A DNA stretch of 64,000 nt from Shewanella cutis (GTDB lineage: Bacteria; Pseudomonadota; Gammaproteobacteria; Enterobacterales; Shewanellaceae): contig NZ_JACSDI010000001.1 in NCBI RefSeq assembly GCF_022410515.1, forward strand, positions 682,001-746,000. Direction: 5' to 3'. The position numbers were made by a program, and so were the translations under genes. Under the pieces are notes generated by a model, which ran no database searches, was not told the DNA's origin, and was given only the letters and a program-made list of their open reading frames with translations. How positions within the stretch are numbered: the first letter of the stretch is position 1; each line of letters begins with the position of its first letter. This document shows, piece by piece, positions 1 to 9,115 of the stretch.

Positions 1-977
1 TTTTTAGCATAATTGGCCAGACCTGCAATTTGACTCTCATACTTAATCCGCTCGTCACTGCCCTCTGTCGCAGTTTCTTTAATGATTTCAATAAAGCGTT
101 CACGCAGCATTTTGCCTTCGGGATAAGCCCACTCAAACTCATTTTGAACTTCAGTCGCGGTGCGATAGCGATTAGTACGGCCGGGGTAACCCGCCACCAT
201 CACAAAGTCACCTTCGCTCACGCCTTTGGCAGAGACTTTTAAGAAACTCTTTGGCTCGTAGGGCACGTTGTCAGCGCTAAATTCTGCAGGTTTACCATTT
301 TTAGACACATAAGCGCGATAGAAAGAATAGTCGCCCGTATGACGTGGCCACATCCAGTTATCGATATCGCCACCGTATTTACCCACACTGCCCGCTGGAT
401 TGTAGACTAAACGCACGTCGCGGATTTCTAGCTGTTTAACCAGATAGTATTCCAAGCCACCGTGGAAGCTATACACCTGGCAACGATAGCCTTCGTCTTT
501 TTCACACTCGGCAACAAGGGCTTTCTCTTGGTTTTCAATCCCTTGATAAAACTCACGGCCGGTTTTGTTTTCTAGCCCAGCTTTAACGCGCTCAGTAACA
601 TTGGTGACATCTTCAGTCACATACACGCGTGAGCCTGGGGCTGCGGGCAATTCATCGGCAAAGGTTTTAGCTAAAAAACCGTCCTGAAGGAGGTTTTTCT
701 CAGGAGTAGAATTGTATTGAATCGAACCATAGGCACAGTGATGGTTCGTCACCACTAAGCCTTTTGGCGATACAAAAGATGCCGTACAGCCACCGAGACT
801 AATCACGGCATTCATCGGGAATTCGGTGAGCTTAGAAATTGATTTAGCATCAATTTCTAAGCCTTTCGCTTTGAGTACGTCAGCCATGGCTGGCAACTGA
901 TGGGGCTGCCACATGCCTTCGTCGGCATGGGAAGCAAAACTTGCAGCCACGGCAACTGAGAGTAACCATTTTTTCAT
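1..977 (-). CDS. S46 family serine peptidase (dipeptidyl-peptidase 7/11 type), 3'-truncated by window edge
   Basis: The reading frame starts at ATG 977 and runs off the left edge with no stop, so about 325 N-terminal residues are present; family members have about 700. The N-terminus MKKWLLSVAVAASFASHADE is a signal peptide. It is followed by the S46 block GGCTASFVSPKGLVVTNHHC and AYGSIQYNS, where the His of NHHC is the family's catalytic histidine (established knowledge). These enzymes remove dipeptides in the periplasm or at the surface and feed peptide catabolism in Shewanella, an asaccharolytic genus. The catalytic Ser and the DPP7/DPP11 specificity residue lie in the missing part, so specificity cannot be assigned. 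Confidence 0.9.
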   Translation of the reverse strand, partial: MKKWLLSVAVAASFASHADEGMWQPHQLPAMADVLKAKGLEIDAKSISKLTEFPMNAVISLGGCTASFVSPKGLVVTNHHCAYGSIQYNSTPEKNLLQDGFLAKTFADELPAAPGSRVYVTEDVTNVTERVKAGLENKTGREFYQGIENQEKALVAECEKDEGYRCQVYSFHGGLEYYLVKQLEIRDVRLVYNPAGSVGKYGGDIDNWMWPRHTGDYSFYRAYVSKNGKPAEFSADNVPYEPKSFLKVSAKGVSEGDFVMVAGYPGRTNRYRTATEVQNEFEWAYPEGKMLRERFIEIIKETATEGSDERIKYESQIAGLANYAK

Positions 978-1067
978 TGTGTTAAGTCCGTTTTGGTGAA
1001 GAAAGCCGAGCGCTTGCGAGGCCATTTCTAAGTATTATGTGGATCTATTACCCGACACCCAGAAAGT

Positions 1068-1095
1068 AAAAAGTCAGGCACAGGGCCTGACTTTA
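1068..1095 (-). terminator. Rho-independent terminator after the aromatic amino acid permease
   Basis: A 10-bp stem AAAGTCAGGC/GCCTGACTTT with a short loop lies about 100 nt past the stop of the minus-strand permease gene. On the minus strand it ends in TTTTTAC. It separates that gene from the S46 peptidase. Confidence 0.75.
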
Positions 1096-1195
1096 GCATA
1101 TCGCACGCACTTTATAACAGACTCAGAAAAATTCGCTTACAAAGCAAATACATTAATCATCATTTACCTACTTAAGTACGCTAAATTACTCTCAT

Positions 1196-2383
1196 TTAGA
1201 GTGCGACAAATAACTGAGCACCAATAATAATAGCCCCCAAGATCCCGGCAAGACCGAGCGCAAATGTGCCGCCTACAACCTGATATCCTTGAGGCTGTAT
1301 TTGACGCTGACGCAGGGCCATCGCAATTGGCAAGAAGATAATCATCACCACCAATGGCACAGCGGCAAAACCTAATACGGCAACAAAGCCTTCTGGCACA
1401 TAAAGTGCGCATAACAGCGGTGGCACAAAGGTTAATAACCAGGTTTGCGCCCGACCGACGAAGGTCTTCTTGGCACGAGTTAACTCAGCCACAAAATCGT
1501 ATAGGCTTAAGGTAACGCCAAGGAAAGAAGTGATTAAGGCTAAATCAGCAAACAGAGAAATACATTTGCTGATCAAAGGCGTGTGGGCAATCTCTTGTAA
1601 AGCACTGATAAGCGCAGGTAAAGAACCATTGAAGCCATTAATTTCGCTACCGCCTACCGTACCTAAGGTCACCAATAACCAGAAGATATAACAGGCTAGC
1701 GGAATGGTCGAGCCAATCAATAACACCTTGCGCAGAGACACGGTATCGCCATCTAAATAACGTACTAAGGTCGCGATACAGACATGAAAGCCAAAGGAAG
1801 TAAATACCACAGGGATAGCCGCCATCCAACTACTGGTCAAGGATTGCGCCACTGCACTGGTTGCCATACTGGCGATACTCACTTCAGGTAATAGAAACAG
1901 CACCACGACAATGAGCAATAGAATCATCAACGAAAATAAAAAACGTGACACTTTATCAACCCAAGCCACCCCTAACGCAGCAAAACCGCCGAGCACTAAG
2001 GTAAATAACACCACCGCAACTTGGTTATCTAACACTATGTCGAACATATTTTGGGCTTTAAGCACCAATAGGGACGAGCCCCCGGTTAGATAAGCAGCTG
2101 TTAAAGCAACCAGCAGGCTCAAAAATGATGCCCCCTGCACTATCTGGCCTTTCTTGCCGAGTAATTTGCCCGTAATCGCATGGACATTATCGCCCACGCC
2201 AGAACGAAGATTAATCTCAAGCATTAACAATGAGGTATAGGCTGACAGCCCCCAAATCACTACCATCAACAAAATAGCAGGTACCATACCTAAGGCCGCC
2301 GTAGCGAGCGGTAAGGCTAACATTCCCGCGCCAATAGCGGTCCCTGCAACAATGGCTATCGAGCCTAACATTTTTGAATTCAC
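1196..2383 (-). CDS. tyrP: Aromatic amino acid permease, HAAAP family (TyrP/Mtr type)
   Basis: A 395-residue, highly hydrophobic protein with about 11 predicted membrane spans. It opens with the HAAAP-family pattern GSIAIVAGTAIGAGMLALPL, the first span of TyrP, Mtr and TnaB. Members import tyrosine, tryptophan or phenylalanine by proton symport in the inner membrane. Length matches E. coli TyrP (about 400). The start is GTG 2383, preceded by AGGA at 7-nt spacing; an ATG four codons in (MLGSI) is an alternative. It is a single gene with its own terminator. No convincing TyrR box was recognised upstream. TyrP is preferred over Mtr on overall resemblance, but substrate is inferred. Confidence 0.85.
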   Translation of the reverse strand: MNSKMLGSIAIVAGTAIGAGMLALPLATAALGMVPAILLMVVIWGLSAYTSLLMLEINLRSGVGDNVHAITGKLLGKKGQIVQGASFLSLLVALTAAYLTGGSSLLVLKAQNMFDIVLDNQVAVVLFTLVLGGFAALGVAWVDKVSRFLFSLMILLLIVVVLFLLPEVSIASMATSAVAQSLTSSWMAAIPVVFTSFGFHVCIATLVRYLDGDTVSLRKVLLIGSTIPLACYIFWLLVTLGTVGGSEINGFNGSLPALISALQEIAHTPLISKCISLFADLALITSFLGVTLSLYDFVAELTRAKKTFVGRAQTWLLTFVPPLLCALYVPEGFVAVLGFAAVPLVVMIIFLPIAMALRQRQIQPQGYQVVGGTFALGLAGILGAIIIGAQLFVAL

Positions 2384-3149
2384 ACAATTATCCTGTTCAA
2401 GTATTAATTATTATTTTTTAAGGTTTTTTGAGTAGATTTGAAGGATAAAGCCTTGCGCACTCTGTGATTAAGCTAACTGCATTCTCAAACGAAAAGCGTC
2501 ACTAAACTTAAAGCATCCAATCCGATCTCAAAGAGCAGATCAATTGGCCCCAATAGCTTTTGAATATTTCAACCCAGTCGCCATTGAGGCTAACTAAATC
2601 GTTTGCAAAAAAGTGACATTAATTTCAACCGTGATTGCCTTAGCAAAACAGCGACAACGCGCGTGATAGAAGATAGCTAGGGACATTAACAGAGCCAATC
2701 CCAGCGGGCAAGCCAGTTGTGAACAAAGATAGAAGGTGCGCCAAATGGTAACAACTCAATAGCGCAGTGATAAACGAAAACACACAAGCCAACAAAATCG
2801 CTACCTTTGTGAAAAATACGCCAAATGCACTATGTAACCTCTACTCAGGTTAAGAAATGAATAATTGCAATCAACACAGTAAAAATTCAAGTTGTTACCT
2901 TCAAACTTCCATTTTGCGGTGATAACAAAGCGAATTTAGCGTCATAATAGCGAGCCTATTGCAAGTTAATTCAACGCTGTAAGCGGTGCAACGAGCAGTT
3001 AGATATACATTTATTATCCCGAGCCGAAGTTATATAAATCACCTCAAGATAACATTAGCCTTTGCGACACAAGGGCAATCCGATGATGGGCTTAAACACA
3101 ATCCATATGTTTAAGCCCAATCTGATGAATTTAACAATCAGATATTAAA
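2384..3149. other. Gene-free stretch between the permease and gbpA
   Basis: About 765 nt with no ORF of plausible length. It holds the permease promoter region and, near 3088-3118, a hairpin downstream of gbpA. Nothing else was recognised; no TyrR or CRP operator could be supported. Confidence 0.6.
3088..3118 (-). terminator. Hairpin downstream of gbpA
   Basis: A perfect 10-bp stem GGGCTTAAAC/GTTTAAGCCC with an 11-nt loop, about 30 nt beyond the gbpA stop. It lacks a long U-tract on the minus strand, so it may stabilise the transcript end rather than terminate on its own. Confidence 0.5.
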
Positions 3150-4625
3150 TTACAGCTCAGTCCAAGCCATGGTCCAAGAGCTACCTACGCCAGGTTCGAA
3201 TCCGGTAGCAGTTTGCGACCATTGCACACAATAACCATTGTAGGGCCAAGGTTTGCACTGATAGACCTTACCCGTTTTAGGTTGTAGTACTTTAGTGCCC
3301 GCAACATAGCTTTTGATCCCCTCAGGGAAGATAAAATCAGCATCCGGAGCGGTGGTTTGCTCTTTAAGGAAAAGATCAAAGTTTTGCTGGATAACTTCAC
3401 CTTGTTTCGGCTCTGCTTTTACTTGCAAGTGATAATGCCCCGCCTTAGGTGCAACAACATCAAGCACTAAACTCGCGCTGGTATTATTTACTGCCTGAGT
3501 CACGTAGCCTGCCGCAGTGCCATCGTGGCTAAACAGGTAGGCCGAAACCTGCATATCTGCATTCGTGCTAACATCAAAGCTGACCTGCGCCGCGCCATCA
3601 ACAATGGTGTAATCATCGGCTAAGGAGGTGACATTAAGCTGATTACCCGGTGCTGGCGCTATATCAAAGCTCACCTCCACCCGTTCTAAGCCCGACTTAG
3701 GTGCAGCAAAAATTTCATTTTTGCCATACACAGGTGAAATCACGCCAGCCGCATTCTTCTGCCCCGCTTTAAGTTGGGGTTGCTGAGCATTAATGGCGCT
3801 GGCTAATAGGAATGGCCAATTTTGCTTAGCGCCTTGGGTGGCATCGGCAATCGTAATTTGGGTTTGCTTGGCGCTTTGCTCACCATTGGCATCAAACACC
3901 CGCGTCATCACCTTATCACCCGCCTTAAGATCGAGGGATGGATTGATATCACCAATATCGGTCCATTCTCCGGGCACAACAGCGCCAGAGCTAAAGTTCA
4001 CGTCAATCGCATTGTAAAAGCTGTTGGTAGTATCACCCACTTCCCACACTGCCAAAATCACGTGATAACCACTTCTGCCTTCTGGGACATAGCAATTATG
4101 CGTCACTAACTTCGGCGGTTGCACCATGCCACCATCGATCACACAAAATGGTGCCAAGTCAAAGCTGGCGCGGCTCAGAGCTTGATTTTGATCCCAACCT
4201 TGGCGAGTTAAATAGTAGCGCCAATTACGGGTCACATGGTTGGCAGTAAACTGCCAGCTAAAGTCATTCCAGCCCGATTTGATATCGCGCTTAGACCAAC
4301 GACTTGGACTCTGTTCATCCAAAGGAGAAAACGCCCCATTCGCCGCACTGGCAATTTTACCGTCTGCTGGGCCAGATTCAGGGAATCCAGAAGGACCTTC
4401 AACACTTTGCGGCTCCCACTGAACCGCGCCACAGTTGACATTACTGCCCGTTTTACAGGCGTAAGAGCGAGACTCTGGCGATACGACATAACCATGGGCC
4501 GATGCCGTTTGGCTCACCAACGTACTGCCAGCAGCTAAAGCCAAGGTTACTAGGCTTAACTGAGAGAGTTTAGAGAAGGTGAGTTTTGGGATAATTGATT
4601 GAGAAAAAACAGTTAAATGTTCCAC
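3150..4625 (-). CDS. gbpA: GbpA-type chitin/GlcNAc-binding lytic polysaccharide monooxygenase (AA10) with C-terminal CBM73-like domain
   Basis: A secreted 491-residue protein if started at GTG 4625, which has GGAG at 9-nt spacing; the frame extends 15 codons upstream without a comparable ribosome site. The signal peptide ends ...SQTASA and the next residue is His (HGYVVSPESR). An N-terminal His after cleavage forms the copper histidine brace of AA10 enzymes. Further AA10 blocks are visible: FSWQFTANHVTRNWRYYL, DLAPFC and GYHVILAVWEVGDT. The middle resembles the GbpA second and third domains. The C-terminus (VYQCKPWPYNGYCVQW ... W) fits a CBM73 chitin-binding module. Vibrio GbpA is 485 residues and aids chitin and mucin attachment. 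Role here: oxidative chitin cleavage or binding outside the cell. Monocistronic. Confidence 0.93.
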   Translation of the reverse strand: MEHLTVFSQSIIPKLTFSKLSQLSLVTLALAAGSTLVSQTASAHGYVVSPESRSYACKTGSNVNCGAVQWEPQSVEGPSGFPESGPADGKIASAANGAFSPLDEQSPSRWSKRDIKSGWNDFSWQFTANHVTRNWRYYLTRQGWDQNQALSRASFDLAPFCVIDGGMVQPPKLVTHNCYVPEGRSGYHVILAVWEVGDTTNSFYNAIDVNFSSGAVVPGEWTDIGDINPSLDLKAGDKVMTRVFDANGEQSAKQTQITIADATQGAKQNWPFLLASAINAQQPQLKAGQKNAAGVISPVYGKNEIFAAPKSGLERVEVSFDIAPAPGNQLNVTSLADDYTIVDGAAQVSFDVSTNADMQVSAYLFSHDGTAAGYVTQAVNNTSASLVLDVVAPKAGHYHLQVKAEPKQGEVIQQNFDLFLKEQTTAPDADFIFPEGIKSYVAGTKVLQPKTGKVYQCKPWPYNGYCVQWSQTATGFEPGVGSSWTMAWTEL

Positions 4626-4670
4626 TTTAATGTACTCCGTAGGGTGCCTATTTAGATACAAGATTGGCAT

Positions 4671-5024
4671 TGGTATAAAAGTGGTATTTAGGCAAAACAG
4701 CGTTTAGCAAAGCTATTTATTTTTCATAGAATTCAATATATTCAATGAATCCTAAAGCAACCCCGCTATCTTAGTTAACATCCCTTTACAACCTTAGACC
4801 GGAGGCTTTGCGTCCTAATTTTTCAATTAGTTTGCCCAATACGGTATATCTCAATTGATTAAGTTAACAGGATGTAACTCAAATACTGAGACCCGGCTAA
4901 CCTAACAACAAAAGACAACGTTGTCAAAAAATAAATCATTACAATTCAATTAATTACAGAATGTTCAGCGGTATTTTTTTGGCACCTGTCAGATTTTATG
5001 CTTTAACGCTTGCTAAGTTTAATC
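4671..5024. other. AT-rich gene-free stretch upstream of the Mn riboswitch
   Basis: Divergent intergenic region between gbpA and the GDT1 gene. It should contain the gbpA promoter, but no clear -10/-35 pair or chitin-regulator operator was recognised. No ORF is supported. Confidence 0.5.
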
Positions 5025-5052
5025 TTGAAACGGAACGCTACTTGGGTATAAT
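5025..5052 (+). promoter_or_regulatory. Sigma-70 promoter of the Mn riboswitch transcript
   Basis: TTGAAA at 5025-5030 and a consensus TATAAT at 5047-5052 are separated by 16 nt. The expected transcription start near 5058 coincides with the first strand of the riboswitch P1 helix. Confidence 0.8.
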
Positions 5053-5056
5053 GCCC

Positions 5057-5245
5057 GTCTCGCTTCGGGGGAGTAGCTAACTGGATTTCGAGCCATCGAT
5101 CTCTAGGGTGAACGTCAACATACTTGGCCGCATGCCATGGTGTTCACAGCAAATCATTGATTTGTCTTGCAAGACCTGAGCACAATAACCGCACCTAGGG
5201 GTGGACGGTCTATTGTGCTTATGTCAAATACCACCCCTAAAAGGA
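5057..5245 (+). ncRNA. yybP-ykoY manganese riboswitch with translational expression platform
   Basis: The two conserved loops of the yybP-ykoY aptamer are visible: GGGGGAGTAGC near 5067-5077 and CTTGGCCGCATGCC near 5132. A P1 helix can form between 5057-5063 and 5169-5175. This aptamer senses Mn2+ (established). Downstream, two helices compete. Hairpin A pairs AGCACAATA (5179-5187) with TATTGTGCT (5211-5219). Helix B pairs TAGGGGTGG (5196-5204) with CCACCCCTA (5231-5239), directly next to the AAGGA ribosome site at 5241-5245. There is no U-tract, so control is probably at translation. The regulated gene is a GDT1/MneA-type Mn exporter, the typical client. Confidence 0.88.
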
Positions 5246-5251
5246 TCACAC

Positions 5252-5806
5252 TTGGAAGCGTTACTCGCCTCAACCTTTACGGTTGCTATTGCCGAGATTG
5301 GCGATAAAACTCAACTACTTGCCCTATTACTTGCCGCAAGATTTAAAAATAAAACCGCGATTATTTTAGGTATTTTCCTGTCAACCCTGTTTAACCATTT
5401 TGCCGCCGCTTGGCTTGGCCAATGGGCGATAAACTGGGTCACCCCTGATGTTGCACGTTATTTAGTGGCCGCCTCCTTCTTCGCGATTGCCCTTTGGGTG
5501 TTAATCCCCGATAAAGTCGATGCTGAAGAAAGTCGGTTTTATAAGATGGGGCCTTTTGTCGCGACCTTTATTCTGTTCTTTATTGCCGAAATGGGCGACA
5601 AAACCCAAATTGCCACAGTAGTGTTATCAGCAAAATACGATGCATTAGCCATGGTGGTGGCAGGTACTACCTTAGGTATGTTACTGGCGAACGTCCCTAT
5701 AGTTATTGCTGGGCACTTTAGCGCCGAAAAATTACCGATGAAGTGGATCCACAGGGGCTGCGCAATTTTGTTTGCCCTACTCGGGGTCGCAACCTTAATC
5801 TATTAA
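5252..5806 (+). CDS. mneA: GDT1/TMEM165 (UPF0016) family manganese exporter
   Basis: A small integral membrane protein, 184 residues from TTG 5252. This start has AAGGA at 6-nt spacing; a longer frame from GTG 5201 would lie inside the riboswitch expression platform. It has six predicted spans in two homologous halves, each with the family signature E-x-G-D-K-T (IAEIGDKTQ and IAEMGDKTQ). Bacterial members export Mn2+ (MneA in Vibrio), and the yybP-ykoY leader supports that role. It is monocistronic, closed by a terminator at 5837-5865. The symbol is given by analogy with Vibrio. Confidence 0.9.
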   Translation: MEALLASTFTVAIAEIGDKTQLLALLLAARFKNKTAIILGIFLSTLFNHFAAAWLGQWAINWVTPDVARYLVAASFFAIALWVLIPDKVDAEESRFYKMGPFVATFILFFIAEMGDKTQIATVVLSAKYDALAMVVAGTTLGMLLANVPIVIAGHFSAEKLPMKWIHRGCAILFALLGVATLIY

Positions 5807-5836
5807 TTCAACCAATTGATTGAATTTAAATAAATT

Positions 5837-5865
5837 AAAAGGCCTGTGATTTGACAGGCCTTTTT
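5837..5865. terminator. Bidirectional Rho-independent terminator between the Mn exporter and katB
   Basis: AAAAGGCCTGT ... ACAGGCCTTTTT forms a strong stem with A-run and T-run on opposite sides, serving the convergent genes on both strands. Confidence 0.9.
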
Positions 5866-5885
5866 GATTGGATTAACCGCTTAAA

Positions 5886-7346
5886 TTATAACCCCAGCGC
5901 CGTTTTGATCCGTTTGCCGTAATCTGCATCAGCTTTTTGGAAATGTGCCAGCATACGTTGCTGTACATCCATGCTTGCCTGACGCAACGAACCTGAGATG
6001 GTTGCCACTAAGCGCTCTTTTTCATCTTCGCTGAAAATGCGGTACAAATTACCCGCTTGGGTGTAATCATCCTGACTGTAACGGCTGTAACGTGCCGCCT
6101 CGCCCTCTAAACGCAGTGGTGGCTCGGCAAAGTTTGTCGGTTCTACCAAAGCACCCGCCGTGCTATTGGGGCCATAGTTGGCAGAAGCATCGCCACCTGT
6201 TTGGCTGCCATTGTAAGGGCATTGAGTTCCCGCCATAGCGCCAGCACGTTGATGATGGTTAGCTCTAGCCGCATGTGGGCAGTTAACTGGCAATTGGTTG
6301 TAGTTCGCGCCAATACGATAACGCTGCGCATCGGCATAGGCAAACAGACGCGCTTGTAACATCTTATCTGGCGATGCACCCACACCAGGTACTAAGTTGC
6401 TCGGTGCTAAGGCCACTTGCTCCACTTCCGCAAAGTAGTTTTGCGGTAAACGGTTCAGTTCTAATACACCAATCTCAATTAACGGATAATCGCCATGTGG
6501 CCAAACCTTAGTTAAATCAAACGGATTGATATGGTAAGTATTAGCATCGGCCTCAGGCATGATCTGCACATTCACCGTCCAACGTGGGAAATTACCGTCG
6601 GTCACAGCCACTACCATATCGCGCTGGGATGAATCAGGGTCGATACCCTTTAACTTATCGGCTTGCTCGTTGGTTAAGTTCACTACGCCTTGCAGCGATT
6701 TAAAGTGAAACTTCACCCAGAAACGCTCGCCTTTAGCATTCCAAAAAGAGAAAGTATGCGAACCATAACCGTGCATTTGGCGATAGTTTGCCGGAATACC
6801 TCGGTCTGACATCAAAATTGTCACCTGATGCATAGCTTCAGGGTTGAGCGACCAAAAGTCCCACATTGCTTGTGGATCTTTAAGGTTAGTCAATGGGTTA
6901 CGCTTTTGGGTATGGATAAAGTCTGGGAACTTGATACCATCACGCAGGAAGAAGGTCGGCGTGTTGTTACCTACGATGTCGTGATTACCACGAGCGGTAT
7001 AGAAGCGCAGACCAAAACCACGTGGATCACGCTCGGCATCGGCAGAGCCCATTTCACCGCCAACGGTGGAGAAACGCACGAAAGTTTCAGTTTGCTTACC
7101 CACACCATTGAAGTGATCGGCAATGGTGTATTCGCTTAAGTCTTTGGTCAGAGTAAAAGTCCCGTAAACCCCTGTCCCTTTAGCATGTACCACACGCTCA
7201 GGAATGCGCTCACGGTTAAAATGAGCTAGCTTTTCAATTAAATGCCAATCTTGGAGGAGTAAAGGACCACGTTCTCCCGCAGACAACGAGTTTTGATCGT
7301 CTGCAATGGGGGAACCGCTCTGGCTGGTTAAATACTGTTGACTCAT
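5886..7346 (-). CDS. katB: Monofunctional haem catalase (small-subunit, clade 3)
   Basis: 486 residues, the usual length of small-subunit catalases. Catalytic His54 lies in RIPERVVHAKGTG and the distal Asn in VGNNTPTFF (about residue 127). The proximal haem ligand Tyr337 lies in RLFAYADAQRYR. It disproportionates H2O2 in the cytoplasm or periplasm; no signal peptide is present. ATG 7346 follows an AGGA-like site (GCAGGATATG). It stands alone, with a terminator on each side. Shewanella katB is known to be the main peroxide-scavenging catalase and is usually under OxyR; no OxyR operator was established here. The symbol follows S. oneidensis usage. Confidence 0.95.
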   Translation of the reverse strand: MSQQYLTSQSGSPIADDQNSLSAGERGPLLLQDWHLIEKLAHFNRERIPERVVHAKGTGVYGTFTLTKDLSEYTIADHFNGVGKQTETFVRFSTVGGEMGSADAERDPRGFGLRFYTARGNHDIVGNNTPTFFLRDGIKFPDFIHTQKRNPLTNLKDPQAMWDFWSLNPEAMHQVTILMSDRGIPANYRQMHGYGSHTFSFWNAKGERFWVKFHFKSLQGVVNLTNEQADKLKGIDPDSSQRDMVVAVTDGNFPRWTVNVQIMPEADANTYHINPFDLTKVWPHGDYPLIEIGVLELNRLPQNYFAEVEQVALAPSNLVPGVGASPDKMLQARLFAYADAQRYRIGANYNQLPVNCPHAARANHHQRAGAMAGTQCPYNGSQTGGDASANYGPNSTAGALVEPTNFAEPPLRLEGEAARYSRYSQDDYTQAGNLYRIFSEDEKERLVATISGSLRQASMDVQQRMLAHFQKADADYGKRIKTALGL

Positions 7347-7763
7347 ATCCTGCTCCTTATTTCTGGTTATTCGCTAACCAGAGTTCAATTAAATCATGAA
7401 GAGTGGCCATGGTTGGTCTCCCTTGGCTGACGACCTGTTGTCGATGAATAAAGCATAAGGGAATAAGAAAATCTTATAAAACGATTAAACTAGATTCTTA
7501 CAATCTACTTTAAAGATTAAAACCGCTCGATATGGCACAAGGCAGGACTATAATCAGGGCGTGAGCAAAATCACACAGGCAACTTTAGTAATTGAGACCT
7601 AACGCTGTAAATGTAAAACTTTGATACAAAAGAAATTTATAAAGTTGTAATCAATTTAGTTCGAGTACTTAACACTCAGGATACTTTTCATAAAGCGACT
7701 CAGGTGCGCTAGTGGCCTCATACTAGCATGCCACTAGCGTACAAAACTCAATCAATAGGGTTA
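7347..7763. other. Gene-free stretch upstream of katB
   Basis: About 417 nt with no credible ORF. It holds the katB control region and the hairpin at 7707-7739. No OxyR motif could be assigned with confidence. Confidence 0.5.
7707..7739. terminator. Strong hairpin downstream of the 78-residue membrane protein gene
   Basis: A perfect 10-bp stem CGCTAGTGGC/GCCACTAGCG with a 13-nt loop that contains a nested TAGT/ACTA. It lies 25 nt after the minus-strand stop at 7764 and has no long T-tract. Confidence 0.5.
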
Positions 7764-8000
7764 TTACGATGAAGAGGATTCTCGATAAATTTTTATCAAG
7801 TAGTACAAATCAATCAGTACAATAAAAAAGTTAACTGCAGCAACGGGATAAGCCTGTATCGCCATCCCATAGGCAACAAAAAGCATCGCTCCAAACAAAT
7901 TCAACCAACGTAATTTTTTGATGTCAGACATCATCAAAGAGATAGCCACTACCACCGACGCCAAATAACCAACCCATTCCCAAATCATTGCACTATCCAT
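7764..8000 (-). CDS. Small inner-membrane protein, YgjV/PQ-loop-like
   Basis: 78 residues with three predicted spans: WVGYLASVVVAISLMMSD, a span around WLNLFGAMLFVAYGMAIQ, and one around AVNFFIVLIDLYYLIKIY. The layout G-x-L-A-S ... D-I-K-K-L-R-x-L-N ... YG resembles one repeat of YgjV-like or SemiSWEET-type PQ-loop proteins. Function is not known. ATG 8000 has AAGG at 7-nt spacing. It lies 54 nt downstream of the thioesterase gene on the same strand and may be co-transcribed. Family placement is by eye. Confidence 0.75.
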   Translation of the reverse strand: MDSAMIWEWVGYLASVVVAISLMMSDIKKLRWLNLFGAMLFVAYGMAIQAYPVAAVNFFIVLIDLYYLIKIYRESSSS

Positions 8001-8053
8001 ATCACAACCTTCTTTATTGATTTATTCCAGTGAAACAGGTTGGTTAATCCACA

Positions 8054-8491
8054 CTAGCGTTTGACTACCGCTGCCGTCATCCGTGAAATACAGGTCAACT
8101 CCCCTGCACTGTTATGGATTAAGATTTCCCATACCGAGCTACGCTTACCCAAATGAATGGGTTTGGCCGTTGCGGTTAGCACGCCATTACGTGAAGCACG
8201 CAAATGGTTGGCGTTAATCTCTTGTCCTACACAATAGTATTGCTCAAAATCCACCGCAAAATTCGCGGCATAACTGGCCACAGTTTCGGCTAATGCCACA
8301 TTCGCACCACCGTGTACAATGCCCAAAGGATTATGCACCGCAGGGGTTGCAGGCATTGTGGCCTTCATATAGTCATCGCCAATCTCGCAGATCTCAATCC
8401 CTAGGGTCTGCATCAAGGTGCCTTTGCCGCCCATTCCAGCATCTAAACGCGCACAATCTTCTAAGCTTACCGGTCTAAACCAAATACTCAT
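8054..8491 (-). CDS. Hotdog-fold acyl-CoA thioesterase, YdiI/MenI-like
   Basis: 145 residues, typical of single hotdog-domain thioesterases. The active-site segment HNPLGIVHGGANVALAETVAS matches the EntH/YdiI/MenI class, in which Glu in ALAE acts as the catalytic acid/base and HGG binds the thioester. MenI hydrolyses 1,4-dihydroxy-2-naphthoyl-CoA in menaquinone synthesis, a quinone central to Shewanella respiration. That role is plausible but inferred; a general PaaI-like housekeeping thioesterase is the alternative. ATG 8491 is preceded by AGGATGTTGAA. Same strand as its small membrane neighbour. Confidence 0.85.
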   Translation of the reverse strand: MSIWFRPVSLEDCARLDAGMGGKGTLMQTLGIEICEIGDDYMKATMPATPAVHNPLGIVHGGANVALAETVASYAANFAVDFEQYYCVGQEINANHLRASRNGVLTATAKPIHLGKRSSVWEILIHNSAGELTCISRMTAAVVKR

Positions 8492-8599
8492 TTCAACATC
8501 CTAGTAAAGAAAACCAGCTAGCAGTTTACTAAGAAGTGACTGAAGTTCAACACATAAGCAGTCGCTTAATCTGTCACCGATGCCAAGAAGACGCTACAC

Positions 8600-9055
8600 C
8601 TAAGTTAGCCAGTGTTTTGTAACTGCAAAACGACTCAGCCAGACCAAGAAAATACCCCAAAGGATCACCACACTTGGCATCACCAAAGCGTCGCTACCTA
8701 ATACTGATACAGCCTGTTGAATACCAAACACGTAACCCATTTGCACTATTACTGCAACAAAGGAAGCAAGTAAGACTTTATAAGAAAAAGCTTTTTTAAT
8801 AAGGATTAACAAACAACCTATAACCCCAGAAACCACCGCAAATCCAAACACAAGGTTGAGCCATGTCGGGGTAGATTCGTAGAGTTTTATCTGCTCAGGA
8901 CTCATTTGCGCCATCGTGTCTGGTGTCATGCTCATTTCGAGCACAAAGGCCAACAACCCCGTGATATTCCAAATTAAGCTAACTACTGCGACAAAATAAA
9001 ACCACAATGGTGCCTTAACTGCACCGGTTGTATGATTAATCCCATTCGCTGTCAT
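8600..9055 (-). CDS. Four-span integral membrane protein of unknown function
   Basis: 151 residues from ATG 9055, chosen because ACGGAG sits 6 nt upstream; a 10-codon longer frame lacks that support. Four hydrophobic segments are seen: WFYFVAVVSLIWNITGLLAF, WLNLVFGFAVVSGVIGCLLI, VLLASFVAVIVQMGYVFGI and VVILWGIFLVWLSRFAV. A methionine-rich loop (EMSMTPDTMAQMSPEQ) lies between the first two. I do not recognise a named family; similar proteins are annotated only as hypothetical membrane proteins. It sits between the thioesterase and exeM on the same strand, with the exeM terminator upstream, so it has its own promoter. Confidence 0.8.
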   Translation of the reverse strand: MTANGINHTTGAVKAPLWFYFVAVVSLIWNITGLLAFVLEMSMTPDTMAQMSPEQIKLYESTPTWLNLVFGFAVVSGVIGCLLILIKKAFSYKVLLASFVAVIVQMGYVFGIQQAVSVLGSDALVMPSVVILWGIFLVWLSRFAVTKHWLT

Positions 9056-9115
9056 CTTTTTCTCCGTTGGACTCACACCCATCAAACACTATGAAAGCTC
9101 AACTAAACCAGCACC

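Noticed and set aside
1039..1227. 62-codon plus-strand frame over the terminator after the permease
   Set aside because: It crosses a terminator hairpin and the 3' end of the permease gene on the other strand.
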